Made by a program: the position numbers and the translations under genes
The notes under the pieces: model-generated
The model's database searches: none
Told to the model about the DNA's origin: nothing
Seen by the model: the letters and a program-made list of their open reading frames with translations, nothing else
Source of the DNA: Caulobacteraceae bacterium
GTDB taxonomy: Bacteria; Pseudomonadota; Alphaproteobacteria; Caulobacterales; Caulobacteraceae
Direction of reading: 5' to 3'
NCBI GenBank assembly: GCA_027487945.1
Contig: JAIYCQ010000031.1
Location: 34,362-98,361 of the forward strand
DNA length: 64,000 nucleotides
Shown: piece after piece, positions 18,736-27,067 of the stretch
Numbering within the stretch: the first letter of the stretch is position 1
How the letters are laid out: the number at the start of each line of letters is the position of its first letter

Positions 18736-19458
18736 CTAGCCGCGGCTGTCGGCCGCCTCGAAGCGGATGGGGATCTTCACCACCGCGCCGTCCACGGGCT
18801 TGCCGTCGACCAGCTGGGGCTTCATGCGGAAGAAGGGCGCCAGCTTGAGCGCCGCCTTGCCGAAGCCCATGTCGCCCGGCTCCTCCTTGACCACCTGGCA
18901 ACTGCCCACCGTGCCGTTGGCGGCGACGAGGCAGGCCAGGGTCGCCGATCCGCTGACACCCATGCGCGCGGCGCGCTCGGGGAAGTAGCGTTCGAACTCC
19001 CGGGCGCCGGGCATCCTGATCCAGTCAGGGCGGGTGACGATCGGGATGGTCGGAATCTCGATGCCCGTGGTGGTGATCGGTCCGGGATCGATCAGCGTCG
19101 TCACCGGTCCGACAGGGCCGCTCGTGTCCGGCTCGGACGTCGTCGCGACCAGCGGGTCGACCGTGATCGCATGGGTCCGGGTCGGCGCGTGCAGATCGGG
19201 CTGGGCGCTCTTTGTGCGCACGGCCTCGGGTTTGACGTCCGCGGGCTCGGGCGGCGGCGGCGGGGTCCAGATCTCGCCCTCGATGGCGGGATCGACCTGC
19301 GGCAGTTCGAGGATCGGGCTGAACTGCTTGTAGGCAAGGTAGCCGCCGATGGCGACGTGGACGGCGACCGACAGTCCCAGCGCGAGGGCTGTGGCCGGGG
19401 AGAGCGGTCGACGACGACGCCCTCCATCGAATGGTGACGAGGCGACGTGAGCAACCAT
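18736..19458 (-). CDS. TonB-like energy transducer protein
   Basis: About 240 residues. A short basic N-terminus and one transmembrane helix ([20 protein letters not shown]) are followed by a proline-rich spacer ([15 protein letters not shown]) and a C-terminal TonB-family domain with [27 protein letters not shown] and [10 protein letters not shown]. In TonB systems the C-terminal domain contacts outer-membrane receptors and transfers energy from ExbBD; no exbB or exbD gene is in the window. I chose the ATG at 19458 because GGGAGGG is seven bases upstream. The gene is divergent from a lytic transglycosylase gene, and the shared region holds palindromes and a CtrA-type motif. Confidence 0.85.
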   Translation of the reverse strand: MVAHVASSPFDGGRRRRPLSPATALALGLSVAVHVAIGGYLAYKQFSPILELPQVDPAIEGEIWTPPPPPEPADVKPEAVRTKSAQPDLHAPTRTHAITVDPLVATTSEPDTSGPVGPVTTLIDPGPITTTGIEIPTIPIVTRPDWIRMPGAREFERYFPERAARMGVSGSATLACLVAANGTVGSCQVVKEEPGDMGFGKAALKLAPFFRMKPQLVDGKPVDGAVVKIPIRFEAADSRG

Positions 19459-19532
19459 GGCGACCCTCCCTTGGGTCTTGTTATGACTGTCGCGAGCCTC
19501 CTCCCGAACCGGCCAACCGGCAACGGACATTC

Positions 19533-19553
19533 TGTAGTTGCGAAGCAATTACA
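19533..19553. promoter_or_regulatory. 21-bp inverted repeat upstream of tonB-like gene
   Basis: Arms TGTAGTTGC and GCAATTACA are separated by GAA and pair with one mismatch. It lies 75 bases upstream of the TonB-like start and is AT-rich relative to its surroundings. Size and position suit an operator for a dimeric regulator; an iron regulator such as Fur is a reasonable guess for a TonB gene but is not proven by the sequence. Confidence 0.45.
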
Positions 19554-19565
19554 ACGAACGTTCGT
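19554..19565. promoter_or_regulatory. 12-bp perfect palindrome ACGAACGTTCGT
   Basis: A perfect palindrome directly abutting the 21-bp inverted repeat. ACGAACGTTCGT is the style of site bound by many TetR-family repressors, but no TetR gene is in the window. It may form a composite operator with the neighbouring repeat. Confidence 0.4.
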
Positions 19566-19582
19566 TTCGTGGTCGAGCAGGG

Positions 19583-19598
19583 TTAATCCCGCCTTAAC
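19583..19598 (+). promoter_or_regulatory. CtrA-type binding motif TTAA-N7-TTAAC
   Basis: TTAA at 19583-19586, seven bases, then TTAAC at 19594-19598, continuing as CAT. This is the full consensus for the cell-cycle regulator CtrA. TTAA is rare in this GC-rich window, and I found no other pair with this exact spacing. It lies 22 bases before the lytic transglycosylase ATG and 125 bases upstream of the divergent TonB-like ATG. Confidence 0.6.
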
Positions 19599-19619
19599 CA
19601 TAACCGGCGACCTACAGGC

Positions 19620-20465
19620 ATGGCGGTTGAAGGAATCCGTGGGGTCGTCGAAGCGGCCATCCAGCGCGCGTCCCAGGCGACGGGCGTTGATTTCTCGTTC
19701 CTGATGCGCACCGCCAACCGGGAGAGCGGCTACAACCCCCGCGCCAAGGCCCAAACCTCCTCGGCGGCGGGACTGTTCCAGTTCGTCGAGCAGACCTGGC
19801 TGGCCACCCTGAAGAAGCACGGGGCGAAGTACGGCTACGCCCGGTACTCCGACCTGATCGTCCAGGGCGGCGACGGCCGCTACCGCGTCAACGGCGCCGA
19901 GGCGCGCGAGGCGGTGATGAACCTGCGGTTCGATCCGCACGCCGCCTCCCTCATGGTCGGCGAGATGACGTCCGACAATGCGGCCTATCTGTCCGGCCGC
20001 ATCGGCCGCCAGCCGACCGCCGGCGAGCTCTATGCCGCGCACTTTCTGGGACCGCAGGGCGCCGCGCGCCTGATCCAGGCGGTGCAGACCAATCCGGGCG
20101 CGTCCGCCGCCGCCTTCTTCCCCGAGGCCGCCTCGGCCAACCGTTCGATCTTCTACCGCGACGGCCGCAGCCTCACTGTCGCCGAGGTCTACAACAACCT
20201 GACCCGCACCACTGGCGGCGGGGGGGCCGTAACGCCGCGCCCGCCGGCCCCGGACCTCGGTTTTGTGGAGTACGCCTCGGCTCGCCGCGCCGACCAGACC
20301 GCCCGCCAGCAGCAGGACGCGCTGGTCGAGTTCATCCTGCGCGGGCCGCAGGGACTCGACTCAGGCGCGGGCTCCGGCTCGGGCGGCACGCGCGGGCTCG
20401 GCTCATCCCTGCTGACGTCCGAGATGCTGCGCGTCCTGTCCGACGCCCGCAAGGACAGTCGCTAG
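19620..20465 (+). CDS. Lytic transglycosylase (SLT-domain) protein
   Basis: 281 residues. The SLT fold occupies roughly residues 9-175: the catalytic Glu is E35 in NRESGYNP, followed by SSAAGLFQFVEQTW and, later, TAGELYAAHFLGPQGAARLI. No signal peptide is visible, so it may leave the cell with a flagellar or pilus apparatus or by another non-Sec route. The C-terminal ~80 residues are low complexity and probably disordered. Caulobacter PleA, a transglycosylase homologue needed for pili and flagellum assembly, is a possible relative. The CtrA-type motif just upstream would suit a cell-cycle-timed polar enzyme. Substrate: peptidoglycan glycan strands. Confidence 0.8.
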   Translation: MAVEGIRGVVEAAIQRASQATGVDFSFLMRTANRESGYNPRAKAQTSSAAGLFQFVEQTWLATLKKHGAKYGYARYSDLIVQGGDGRYRVNGAEAREAVMNLRFDPHAASLMVGEMTSDNAAYLSGRIGRQPTAGELYAAHFLGPQGAARLIQAVQTNPGASAAAFFPEAASANRSIFYRDGRSLTVAEVYNNLTRTTGGGGAVTPRPPAPDLGFVEYASARRADQTARQQQDALVEFILRGPQGLDSGAGSGSGGTRGLGSSLLTSEMLRVLSDARKDSR

Positions 20466-20475
20466 GCCTGCAGGA

Positions 20476-21669
20476 TCAGCGGACCGCTCCGGCCGCCGCA
20501 AGGGCCGCAATGGCCGCCTCGTCATAGCCCAGTTCCGACAACACCTGCGCCGTATGCTGCCCGAGGTCGGGGGCAGGCCCTCGCGGCGTGTCGTCGTAGC
20601 CCTCGAAGCGGGCCGGCGAGGCGGGCGCTCGGCGGCTTCCGCCGGCGCCGTCCGGGGTCTCCACGAAACAGCCGGCCGCCTCCGCCTGCGGATCCGACAC
20701 GAGGTCGCGGGGCAGCTGGTAGGGCGCCCAGGTGACGTCCTCGGCGTCGAGCCTCGCCGCCGCCTCGTCGTAGCTCATGGCAGCGAAGGCCTCGTCCATG
20801 ATCGCCACCAGCGCTTCGGTGTTTTGACGGCGGGCCCGGCCGGTCGCGAAGCGCGGGTCCTCGACCATCTCGGGATGACCCACGGCGGCGGCGATCTGCG
20901 GCCAGTCGGTGTCGCCGGTGCGGACCAGCAGGCAGATCCAGCGGTCGTCGGCGGTCTTGAAGAAGTTGGCCAGCGGCTGGACGGCCTGATGGCGCGGGCG
21001 GGTCGAGGCCAGCTTTCCGAAGCGCAGCTGGATCGCCATGTCCGAGCCGATCGAATAGACGCCCGTGCGCAGCAGCGAGGTCTCGACCAGACGCCCCACG
21101 CCGGTGCTGTTGCGCTCATAGACCGCCGCCAGGATGGCCGAGACGGTCGCCAGGGAGGTGATGTGATCACCCATGGCGGTGCGGATCGGGAAGGGCTCCA
21201 CCCCCTTGGGCGCGGTCAGGGCGCCGACCCCCGCCCGCGACCAGAACGCGGCCACGTCCATGCCGGCCCGGTCGGCGTCCGGCCCCTGCAGGCCGTAACC
21301 GGTCAGACTGCAGTAGACGAGACGCGGATTGGCCGCGTGCAGGGTTTCCCAGTCCAGCCCGGCCCGCTTCAGGGCGCCGGGGCGGACATTGGTCAGGAAG
21401 ACGTCGGCGCCCGCGATGAGCTTGAGCGCCGCCTCGCGGCCTTCCGGCTTTGCGACATCGAAAACCACGCCCCGCTTGCCGCGGTTGTCCAGTTCGAACA
21501 CCGGATTGCCGTGCTCGCCTACCGTGATGCCGTCGAAGAACCTGCGCATCGGGTCGCCGCGCGGCGGCTCGATCTTGACCACGTCCGCACCCCAGTCGGC
21601 CATGATCCCGCCCGCGCCCGGCGCGGCGATGTAGGTGGCCAGTTCGACGACTTTCAGGCCCTGCAGCAC
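20476..21669 (-). CDS. CaiB/BaiF family (class III) CoA transferase
   Basis: About 397 residues from the GTG at 21669, which has GGGAGGG seven bases upstream. The N-terminus LQGLKVVELATYIAAPGAGGIMADWGADVVKIEPP is the family hallmark. DLDNRGKRG-like and SLTGYG segments follow, and the catalytic Asp is expected near GMDVAAFWSRAG. These enzymes transfer CoA between carboxylic acids, for example formyl-CoA/oxalate, carnitine and bile-acid thioesters; the substrate cannot be assigned. It converges with the transglycosylase gene ten bases away. With the nearby acyl-CoA dehydrogenase it suggests acyl-CoA metabolism. Confidence 0.9.
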   Translation of the reverse strand: MLQGLKVVELATYIAAPGAGGIMADWGADVVKIEPPRGDPMRRFFDGITVGEHGNPVFELDNRGKRGVVFDVAKPEGREAALKLIAGADVFLTNVRPGALKRAGLDWETLHAANPRLVYCSLTGYGLQGPDADRAGMDVAAFWSRAGVGALTAPKGVEPFPIRTAMGDHITSLATVSAILAAVYERNSTGVGRLVETSLLRTGVYSIGSDMAIQLRFGKLASTRPRHQAVQPLANFFKTADDRWICLLVRTGDTDWPQIAAAVGHPEMVEDPRFATGRARRQNTEALVAIMDEAFAAMSYDEAAARLDAEDVTWAPYQLPRDLVSDPQAEAAGCFVETPDGAGGSRRAPASPARFEGYDDTPRGPAPDLGQHTAQVLSELGYDEAAIAALAAAGAVR

Positions 21670-21736
21670 GCCCGATCCCTCCCGCTTCTTCCTGTGGCGG
21701 GCATCATGGCGGGGCGGCCGGGAGGGCGAAAGGGCC

Positions 21737-23599
21737 TTACGCGGCGGAACGGGCGCCGTTGGCGTCTGGACGGACCCGGGCGGCGGCGTCGGCCACGGCG
21801 CGCGCGACCCCGGCCACGGTGACGGGCTTGCGCAGGACGGTATCGGCCCCGGCGTCGAGGCACTCGCGCGCCTCGTCGGCATCCCCGCCGATCACCGCAA
21901 TGATCGGCGCCCCTGCGACCGGGCCGTCCAGCGCCCGAACGGCGGCCGTGGTCTGGGGGCCATCCATATGCGGCATCCGGCCGTCGAGCATGAGCAGGTC
22001 GAAGTCCGCGAGACGCGCCAGTTCCAGCGCCCGCTTGCCGTTGTGGGCATGCACCACCTGGTGGCCCAGCTGCTCGAGGATGGCGCGCAGCATGGCTGCG
22101 TTCAGGGCGTCATCCTCGGCCACCAGCACCCGCAGCGGGCGGGCGGCGGCGCTGCCCGGGGCGACAACGGCCGCGTCCGTCGTGTCACCGGTCTCGACCT
22201 CGGCGTCCGGGGTCCAGGGCAGTTCGAGGGTGAAGCAGGTCCCCACGCCCAGGGCGCTCTGGGCGATCAGCGCGCCGTCCATCAGGGTCGCCAGACGGCG
22301 GGCGAGGGACAGGCCGAGACCCGCGCCCGGGATGCCCGCCCCGGTCCGCTCGATTCGGCGGAAGGGCTCGAAGGCCTGTTCCAGCTCATCGACCGACAGT
22401 CCCGGACCGGTGTCGGCCACCGCGATGGCGATCCGGTCGCCGTCCCGGAGCTCGATGCGCGCCTCGATCCGCCCCCGCAGCGTGTACTTCACGGCGTTCC
22501 CGATCAGGTTCGAGAGAACCTGCCGCGCCCGGCTGACGTCCGCGACGACGGCGCCGCGGTGCGATCGCTCGAGGGCGGGATCGACATGGAAGACCAGCTC
22601 CACGCCCTTCACCGCCGCATGCGGCCGGTTCAGCAGAACCAGGTCGCGGGTCAGGCGGACCGGGTCGAACGGCTCCCGCTCCAGGCTGAGGCGGCCGGCC
22701 TCGGCGGTTTCGGAGTCGAGCGTGGCGTTGAGCACCGAGACCAGGTCGTTGGCCGCGTCCAGGGCCGCCGACAGCTGCTCGCGAGACGGCGCGGCGCGGC
22801 CGCCCTGGCCGACGGCGGCGGCCAGCACGTGGGTGACGCCCGTCAGGCCGTTGCGGATCTCGTGGCTCAGGGTCGAGACGATGTCGGACTTGGATCGCGC
22901 CAGCTTCTCGGCCCGCTCCAGCGAGGCGGCCCGGTCGGCGATCATCGCCTCCCGCTCGGCGGCCATCGCGAACTGGCCGCGCAACAGGCGGTTGAGGATC
23001 AGGCACAGGGCCATGGTCAGCGCCACGGCGCCCCAGGCGAGCGCGGCTTCCGGCCGGCTTTCGGAATGGCGGAAGAGCGCGATCAGCGGCCCGGCCGCCG
23101 CCGCCGGGCCGACGATCAGCAGTGCGGGCAGGACAGGCGCGGTGAAGAAGAAGCAGGCTACGGCGCCGGCGACCGCGATCATCAGCAGGGCCTCGCGCAC
23201 CGGTCCCGCCCCGTCGGCGAAGGCCGCGATCTGGGCGCAGGTCGCCGACCACAGCAGACCGCACAACACCTGAACGCGCAGGCGTCGCGCCACATCGGCG
23301 GACGCCTCGCTCCGCAGCCAGTCGAGCGCGAAGTAGAAGGCGCCCCAGTTGATCGCGAACACGGCGAAGGTTGCCGTCATCCAGACGCTGTTGGTCGCGA
23401 ACGAGCCCGCCCAGACATAGATCGGCAGGCTGACCGCGAAGAAGGCCAGGGCATAGGGCAGCAAGCCCCGCTGGGCCTCCAGCGACTGGAGTGTGACGGA
23501 CCCGCCGCCGCGGCTCGACTGCGCGGCGGGCGCGAGGAATGCGAACACTGTCTGGAACCCTTCGTTGGCGCGCGAAGGGTAGGGCGCCCGGGTTTGCAT
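21737..23599 (-). CDS. Hybrid sensor histidine kinase with C-terminal receiver
   Basis: About 620 residues. Residues ~45-205 hold six hydrophobic helices with almost no periplasmic loops, so the stimulus is probably sensed in or at the membrane. A short coiled linker leads to the HisKA H-box SHEIRN (H246), the N-box LIGNAVKYT and the ATP-lid boxes VADTGPG and GAGLGLSLA. The receiver has EDD (495-497), phosphoacceptor D539 in MLDGRMPHMDG and the conserved Lys in LRKPV. There is no Hpt domain, so signal output probably needs a separate Hpt; one is encoded at 25664-26146. The start is uncertain: the ATG at 23599 has no clear ribosome site, and a GTG 17 codons later is possible. Confidence 0.9.
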   Translation of the reverse strand: MQTRAPYPSRANEGFQTVFAFLAPAAQSSRGGGSVTLQSLEAQRGLLPYALAFFAVSLPIYVWAGSFATNSVWMTATFAVFAINWGAFYFALDWLRSEASADVARRLRVQVLCGLLWSATCAQIAAFADGAGPVREALLMIAVAGAVACFFFTAPVLPALLIVGPAAAAGPLIALFRHSESRPEAALAWGAVALTMALCLILNRLLRGQFAMAAEREAMIADRAASLERAEKLARSKSDIVSTLSHEIRNGLTGVTHVLAAAVGQGGRAAPSREQLSAALDAANDLVSVLNATLDSETAEAGRLSLEREPFDPVRLTRDLVLLNRPHAAVKGVELVFHVDPALERSHRGAVVADVSRARQVLSNLIGNAVKYTLRGRIEARIELRDGDRIAIAVADTGPGLSVDELEQAFEPFRRIERTGAGIPGAGLGLSLARRLATLMDGALIAQSALGVGTCFTLELPWTPDAEVETGDTTDAAVVAPGSAAARPLRVLVAEDDALNAAMLRAILEQLGHQVVHAHNGKRALELARLADFDLLMLDGRMPHMDGPQTTAAVRALDGPVAGAPIIAVIGGDADEARECLDAGADTVLRKPVTVAGVARAVADAAARVRPDANGARSAA

Positions 23600-23693
23600 G
23601 CGGTTACGCGAGAGCGTTAACCGATGCTCAGTCTTCGTTAAGCCTAACGACTCATGATGGATACTGCGTCGCTGACCAAGGGGCTGTTTCGGC

Positions 23694-24833
23694 ATGAGCG
23701 TTACGCGGGCCGCACTGACGGACGTTGATCTTCGGACCCTGCTGAAGGGTGCGACGGCGGACGAGCGCGCGGTCGCCGCGCACAAGCTCTGCCGTGTCAT
23801 CGACAAGGGTTCGCTCGACGAGGCTGAACGGATCCAGGCCCAGGAAATCCTTCGGGTGATGGCCGCCGACGCCGCCGAGCTGGTGCGCCGCGCCCTGGCG
23901 GTGACCCTGAAGCACTCCGATGTCCTGCCCCACGACGTCGCCCTGCGCCTGGCGCGGGACGTCGAGTCCATTTCCCTGCCGGTGCTCAACTTCTCGCCGG
24001 TGTTCACCGATGATGACCTCGCCGAGATCGTCCGTCTGGGCGGACCCGTGCGGCAGGTGGCGATCGCCAAACGTCCGCAGCTGTCGGAGAAGGTCACGAC
24101 GGCGCTTGTCGAGCTCGGCAGCGAGAGCGCCGTCGAGGCCGTCTGCGCCAACGACAACGCCGCGCTTTCCGAGCGCAGCCTGCAGAAGGCCATCGCACGG
24201 TTCGAGACCTCCGAGCGGGTTCTGGCCGCGGTCGCCTATCGCAACGTGCTGCCGCTGTCTGTTACGGAACGGCTGATCGATCTGGTCGGCGATCAGGTGC
24301 GCGAACACCTGCTCAATCACCACGCCCTGTCCCCGGAAGTCGCGCTGCAGATCGCGGTGGGGACGAAGGAGCGGGCCACCATCGACCTGGTCGATCAGGC
24401 CGGGCGCGCCGCCGACCCCAAGGCCTTCGCCGGGCACCTGAACAAGGCGGGGCGGCTGACGCCGTCGCTGCTGCTGCGCGTGCTGGCCAGCGGGCACATG
24501 ACCTTCTTCGAGTGCGGCCTGGCCGAGCTGGCCGGGGTGCCGCATCATCGCACCTGGCTGATGATCCATGACGCCGGTCCGCTGGGGCTGCGCGCCATCT
24601 ACGAGCGGGCCGGCCTGCCGACCCGTCTGTTCGCCGCCTTCCGGGCCGGCGTCGACACCTGGCATTCGATGGAGTTCGACGGCGGGCTGCGCGACAAGGA
24701 GCGCTTCCAGGAGCGGATGCTGCAGCGGTTCCTGACCCAGCCCCAGACCGCCGCCCGCGACGATGTAGACTACCTGCTTGAACGCATGGACCGCATCTCC
24801 CGCCAGAGCCGGCCGACCGCTGACGTAGCGTGA
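23694..24833 (+). CDS. DUF2336 domain protein (first of two)
   Basis: 379 residues, soluble and almost entirely helical, with HEAT-like alternation of hydrophobic and charged helices. The pattern ADAAELVRRALAVTLKHSDVLPHDVALRLARDVESISLPVLNFSPVFTDDDL is typical of the DUF2336 family, common in alphaproteobacteria. Biochemical function is unknown; helical repeats suggest protein binding. The start is divergent from the hybrid kinase, so both probably share the 94-base intergenic region. The stop overlaps the Nudix gene start (GTGA). A second DUF2336 gene lies 2.2 kb downstream on the other strand. Confidence 0.85.
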   Translation: MSVTRAALTDVDLRTLLKGATADERAVAAHKLCRVIDKGSLDEAERIQAQEILRVMAADAAELVRRALAVTLKHSDVLPHDVALRLARDVESISLPVLNFSPVFTDDDLAEIVRLGGPVRQVAIAKRPQLSEKVTTALVELGSESAVEAVCANDNAALSERSLQKAIARFETSERVLAAVAYRNVLPLSVTERLIDLVGDQVREHLLNHHALSPEVALQIAVGTKERATIDLVDQAGRAADPKAFAGHLNKAGRLTPSLLLRVLASGHMTFFECGLAELAGVPHHRTWLMIHDAGPLGLRAIYERAGLPTRLFAAFRAGVDTWHSMEFDGGLRDKERFQERMLQRFLTQPQTAARDDVDYLLERMDRISRQSRPTADVA

Positions 24834-25654
24834 GCCTTGCCGAACAGGCGTTTGAGTCCGATCCTGCGGCCATGACCTCCGACGCCGTCCAGATCCGCCC
24901 CGCCGCCACCATCCTGCTTGTCCGGGATGACCCGACCTTCGAGGTCCTGATGGTCAAGCGCCACCATCAGGTCGACTTCGCCTCCGGCGCCCTGGTGTTC
25001 CCGGGCGGCAAGACCCACGCCGGGGACCATGACGCGGCCTGGGCCGACCATGTCACCGGCTGGGAGGGCGTCCATCCCGACGAGCGACCGCTGCGCATCG
25101 CGGCGATCCGTGAGGCGTATGAGGAAGCGGCGATCATCATCGCGGCGGATCATCAGGGAAATCCTTTCTGCGGCGACGACCGCGCCGCCGCCGCCCGCGA
25201 TGCGGTCGCAAGGGACGAACGCCCGTTCCTCGACCTCGTCCGCGAGCTGGAGGTCAAGCTGGACCTCGGCGCGCTGGAGACCTTCGCGCGCTGGATCACG
25301 CCGGACATGATGCCCAAGCGGTTCGATACCTGGTTCTATGTCGTGCGGGCCACCGGCGAGCAGCTGGCCGTCTGTGATGGCTGGGAAACGGTCGAGGCCG
25401 AGTGGATCGCCCCGTCCGAAGCGCTTCGTCTCGAACAGGCCGGGGAGCGGACGATCATCTTCCCGACCCGCATGAACCTGAAGCTGCTGGCCGAGGCGCA
25501 GAGCGCCAGCGACGCCATCGCCCAGGCCGCGGCGCGGACCCTGGTGCCGGTGCTGCCGGTGGTCGAGCGTCGTGAGGGTGGCGCGGTGCTGGTGATCCCG
25601 CCGGACGCGGGCTACGGCGCCATCGAAGAGCCGATGAGTTCGATCAGGGGCTGA
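24830..25654 (+). CDS. NUDT19-like Nudix hydrolase
   Basis: 274 residues from the GTG that overlaps the DUF2336 stop; an ATG at 24872 is an alternative start. LVFPGGKTHAGD near residue 45 begins the Nudix box, but it is separated by an insertion of about 30 residues from REAYEEAAI near residue 95. This split box is the arrangement of the NUDT19 subfamily, in which eukaryotic members hydrolyse CoA and acyl-CoA. The usual Gly after REUXEE is Ala here. It may hydrolyse a CoA derivative or another nucleoside diphosphate-linked compound. Coupling to the DUF2336 gene suggests joint expression. Confidence 0.85.
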   Translation: MSLAEQAFESDPAAMTSDAVQIRPAATILLVRDDPTFEVLMVKRHHQVDFASGALVFPGGKTHAGDHDAAWADHVTGWEGVHPDERPLRIAAIREAYEEAAIIIAADHQGNPFCGDDRAAAARDAVARDERPFLDLVRELEVKLDLGALETFARWITPDMMPKRFDTWFYVVRATGEQLAVCDGWETVEAEWIAPSEALRLEQAGERTIIFPTRMNLKLLAEAQSASDAIAQAAARTLVPVLPVVERREGGAVLVIPPDAGYGAIEEPMSSIRG

Positions 25655-25663
25655 CGCGAGCGA

Positions 25664-26146
25664 TCAGGCCGCGAAGGCCCGGACCCGCTCTTCCAGCTCT
25701 TCGGCCAGCTTGCGGCCGACCGGGTGGCTGTCGTCGCGGATGTCGGCGCGGACGGCGGCCTTGATGGCGTCGATGTGGGCGTCGATCAGCAGCATCGGCG
25801 CGGTGAGGCGCTTCGCATCGTCGTCGATCAGCTTGCACAGCGAGCCAGCGATGCGGGTGACGATCGGAAACTCATAGGTCGCGCCCAGCCCCTTCAGGTC
25901 GTGGGCGCGCAGGTAGAGCAGTTCGGCGGTCGCGGTCGTCAGGCCCTCGGTATGGACCTGGGCGCGGGCCGCCTCGAGCTTGGCCAGCTCCTCGTTCAGC
26001 CACTGGGTGAAGTTGCCCGAAAGACTCTTCAGCGCGGCTTCCGCCTTGGCGATCGCGGCGGCGTCGATGCCGCCGAACCGCCCGCCGACCTTGAGTCGCA
26101 GGACGTTCGGCGTCTGGATCACCTGAACGGAAGAGTTGTCACTCAC
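25664..26146 (-). CDS. Stand-alone Hpt (histidine phosphotransfer) protein
   Basis: 160 residues from a GTG with AGGAGG about eight bases upstream. Residues ~75-130 carry the Hpt signature LRAHDLKGLGATYEF with phosphorylatable H82 and the HxxKG pattern, followed by SLCKLID. The N-terminal ~45 residues are an additional segment of unknown use. It probably relays phosphate between receiver domains; the hybrid kinase at 21737-23599 lacks an Hpt and is the natural candidate donor. No final response regulator is in the window. It converges with the Nudix gene, and the NAD kinase gene lies upstream on the same strand. Confidence 0.85.
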   Translation of the reverse strand: MSDNSSVQVIQTPNVLRLKVGGRFGGIDAAAIAKAEAALKSLSGNFTQWLNEELAKLEAARAQVHTEGLTTATAELLYLRAHDLKGLGATYEFPIVTRIAGSLCKLIDDDAKRLTAPMLLIDAHIDAIKAAVRADIRDDSHPVGRKLAEELEERVRAFAA

Positions 26147-26188
26147 GCGCGCCTCCTGTGGCGTTTACGTCCACAGGATAAAGGTCCT

Positions 26189-26200
26189 GTTGTTAACAAC
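26189..26200. promoter_or_regulatory. Perfect palindrome GTTGTTAACAAC upstream of Hpt gene
   Basis: A 12-base perfect palindrome centred on GTTAAC, 43 bases upstream of the Hpt start, in the 141-base gap between the NAD kinase stop and the Hpt gene. It is AT-rich in a GC-rich context and could be an operator. Only one TTAA half-site is present, so it is not a CtrA pair. Confidence 0.35.
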
Positions 26201-26287
26201 GAATGAGGCGAAAAGGGCGCGGATCGCGACTGGAGGTCGCAGTCTGCAGCGGATTCGCCACGCCCTGACGCGATGCGTGTGGTCCGC

Positions 26288-27067
26288 TCAGCCACTGAAC
26301 TGTTCGGTCAGGACGCGCTCGTCCAGGCTGCGGCCGGCGTCGAACATCATGGCCAGGCTGATCGAGCGATCCTCCGAGACATGGACCTCGACGACGTCGC
26401 GCACCTCGACGTTGTCGGCCACGGCGCTGACCGGGCGCTTGTCGGCCTCCAGCACCTCGAAGGTCACCCGGGCGGTGTGCGACAGTAGCGCCCCGCGCCA
26501 GCGACGCGGACGGAAGGCGCTGATCGGCGTCAGGGCCAGGACCTTGGCGGCGATCGGGATGATCGGGCCGTGGGCCGAGAGGTTGTAGGCCGTTGACCCG
26601 GCCGGGGTGGCGACCATGGCCCCGTCGCAGACCAGTTCGGCCATCCGCACCTTGCCGTCGATCGAGATGCGCAGCTTGGCGGTCTGGCGCGTCTGGCGCA
26701 GCAGCGAGACCTCATTGATGGCCAGCGCGCGATGATTGCGTCGCTTGCTGTCGACCGCGACCATGGCCAGCGGGTGGATCACGGCCCGCTCGGCGGCGGC
26801 GATCCGTTCCAGCAGCCCGTCCTCGCTGTATTCGTTCATCAGGAAGCCGAGCGAGCCGCGGTTCATGCCGTAGATCGGCTTCTGGTCGCCGAGGGTGGCG
26901 TGAAGCGTCTCCAGCATGAAGCCGTCGCCACCGAGGGCGACAATGACCTGGGCGCCGGCGCCGGCGTCGCCATAGCGCTCGATCAGCCGCTCGCGGGCCT
27001 GCTGGGCCTCGGGGCGGTCGCTGGCCGCGAAGGTCAGGCGACGGGTAAAGGGTTCTGCGTTGAACAT
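26288..27067 (-). CDS. nadK: NAD kinase
   Basis: 259 residues, a compact bacterial form. [16 protein letters not shown] near residue 43 is the GGDG nucleotide-binding motif. [50 protein letters not shown] and ISAFRPRRW are the further conserved NAD-binding segments. It phosphorylates NAD to NADP in the cytosol using ATP or polyphosphate. Its ATG overlaps the DUF2336 stop (TGATG), so the two proteins are probably translated together, which is unusual for this housekeeping enzyme. Confidence 0.95.
   Translation of the reverse strand: MFNAEPFTRRLTFAASDRPEAQQARERLIERYGDAGAGAQVIVALGGDGFMLETLHATLGDQKPIYGMNRGSLGFLMNEYSEDGLLERIAAAERAVIHPLAMVAVDSKRRNHRALAINEVSLLRQTRQTAKLRISIDGKVRMAELVCDGAMVATPAGSTAYNLSAHGPIIPIAAKVLALTPISAFRPRRWRGALLSHTARVTFEVLEADKRPVSAVADNVEVRDVVEVHVSEDRSISLAMMFDAGRSLDERVLTEQFSG

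Noticed and set aside
23617..23641. Two TTAA motifs upstream of the hybrid kinase and DUF2336 genes as a possible CtrA site
   Set aside because: They are 17 bases apart, not seven, so they do not form a CtrA pair.
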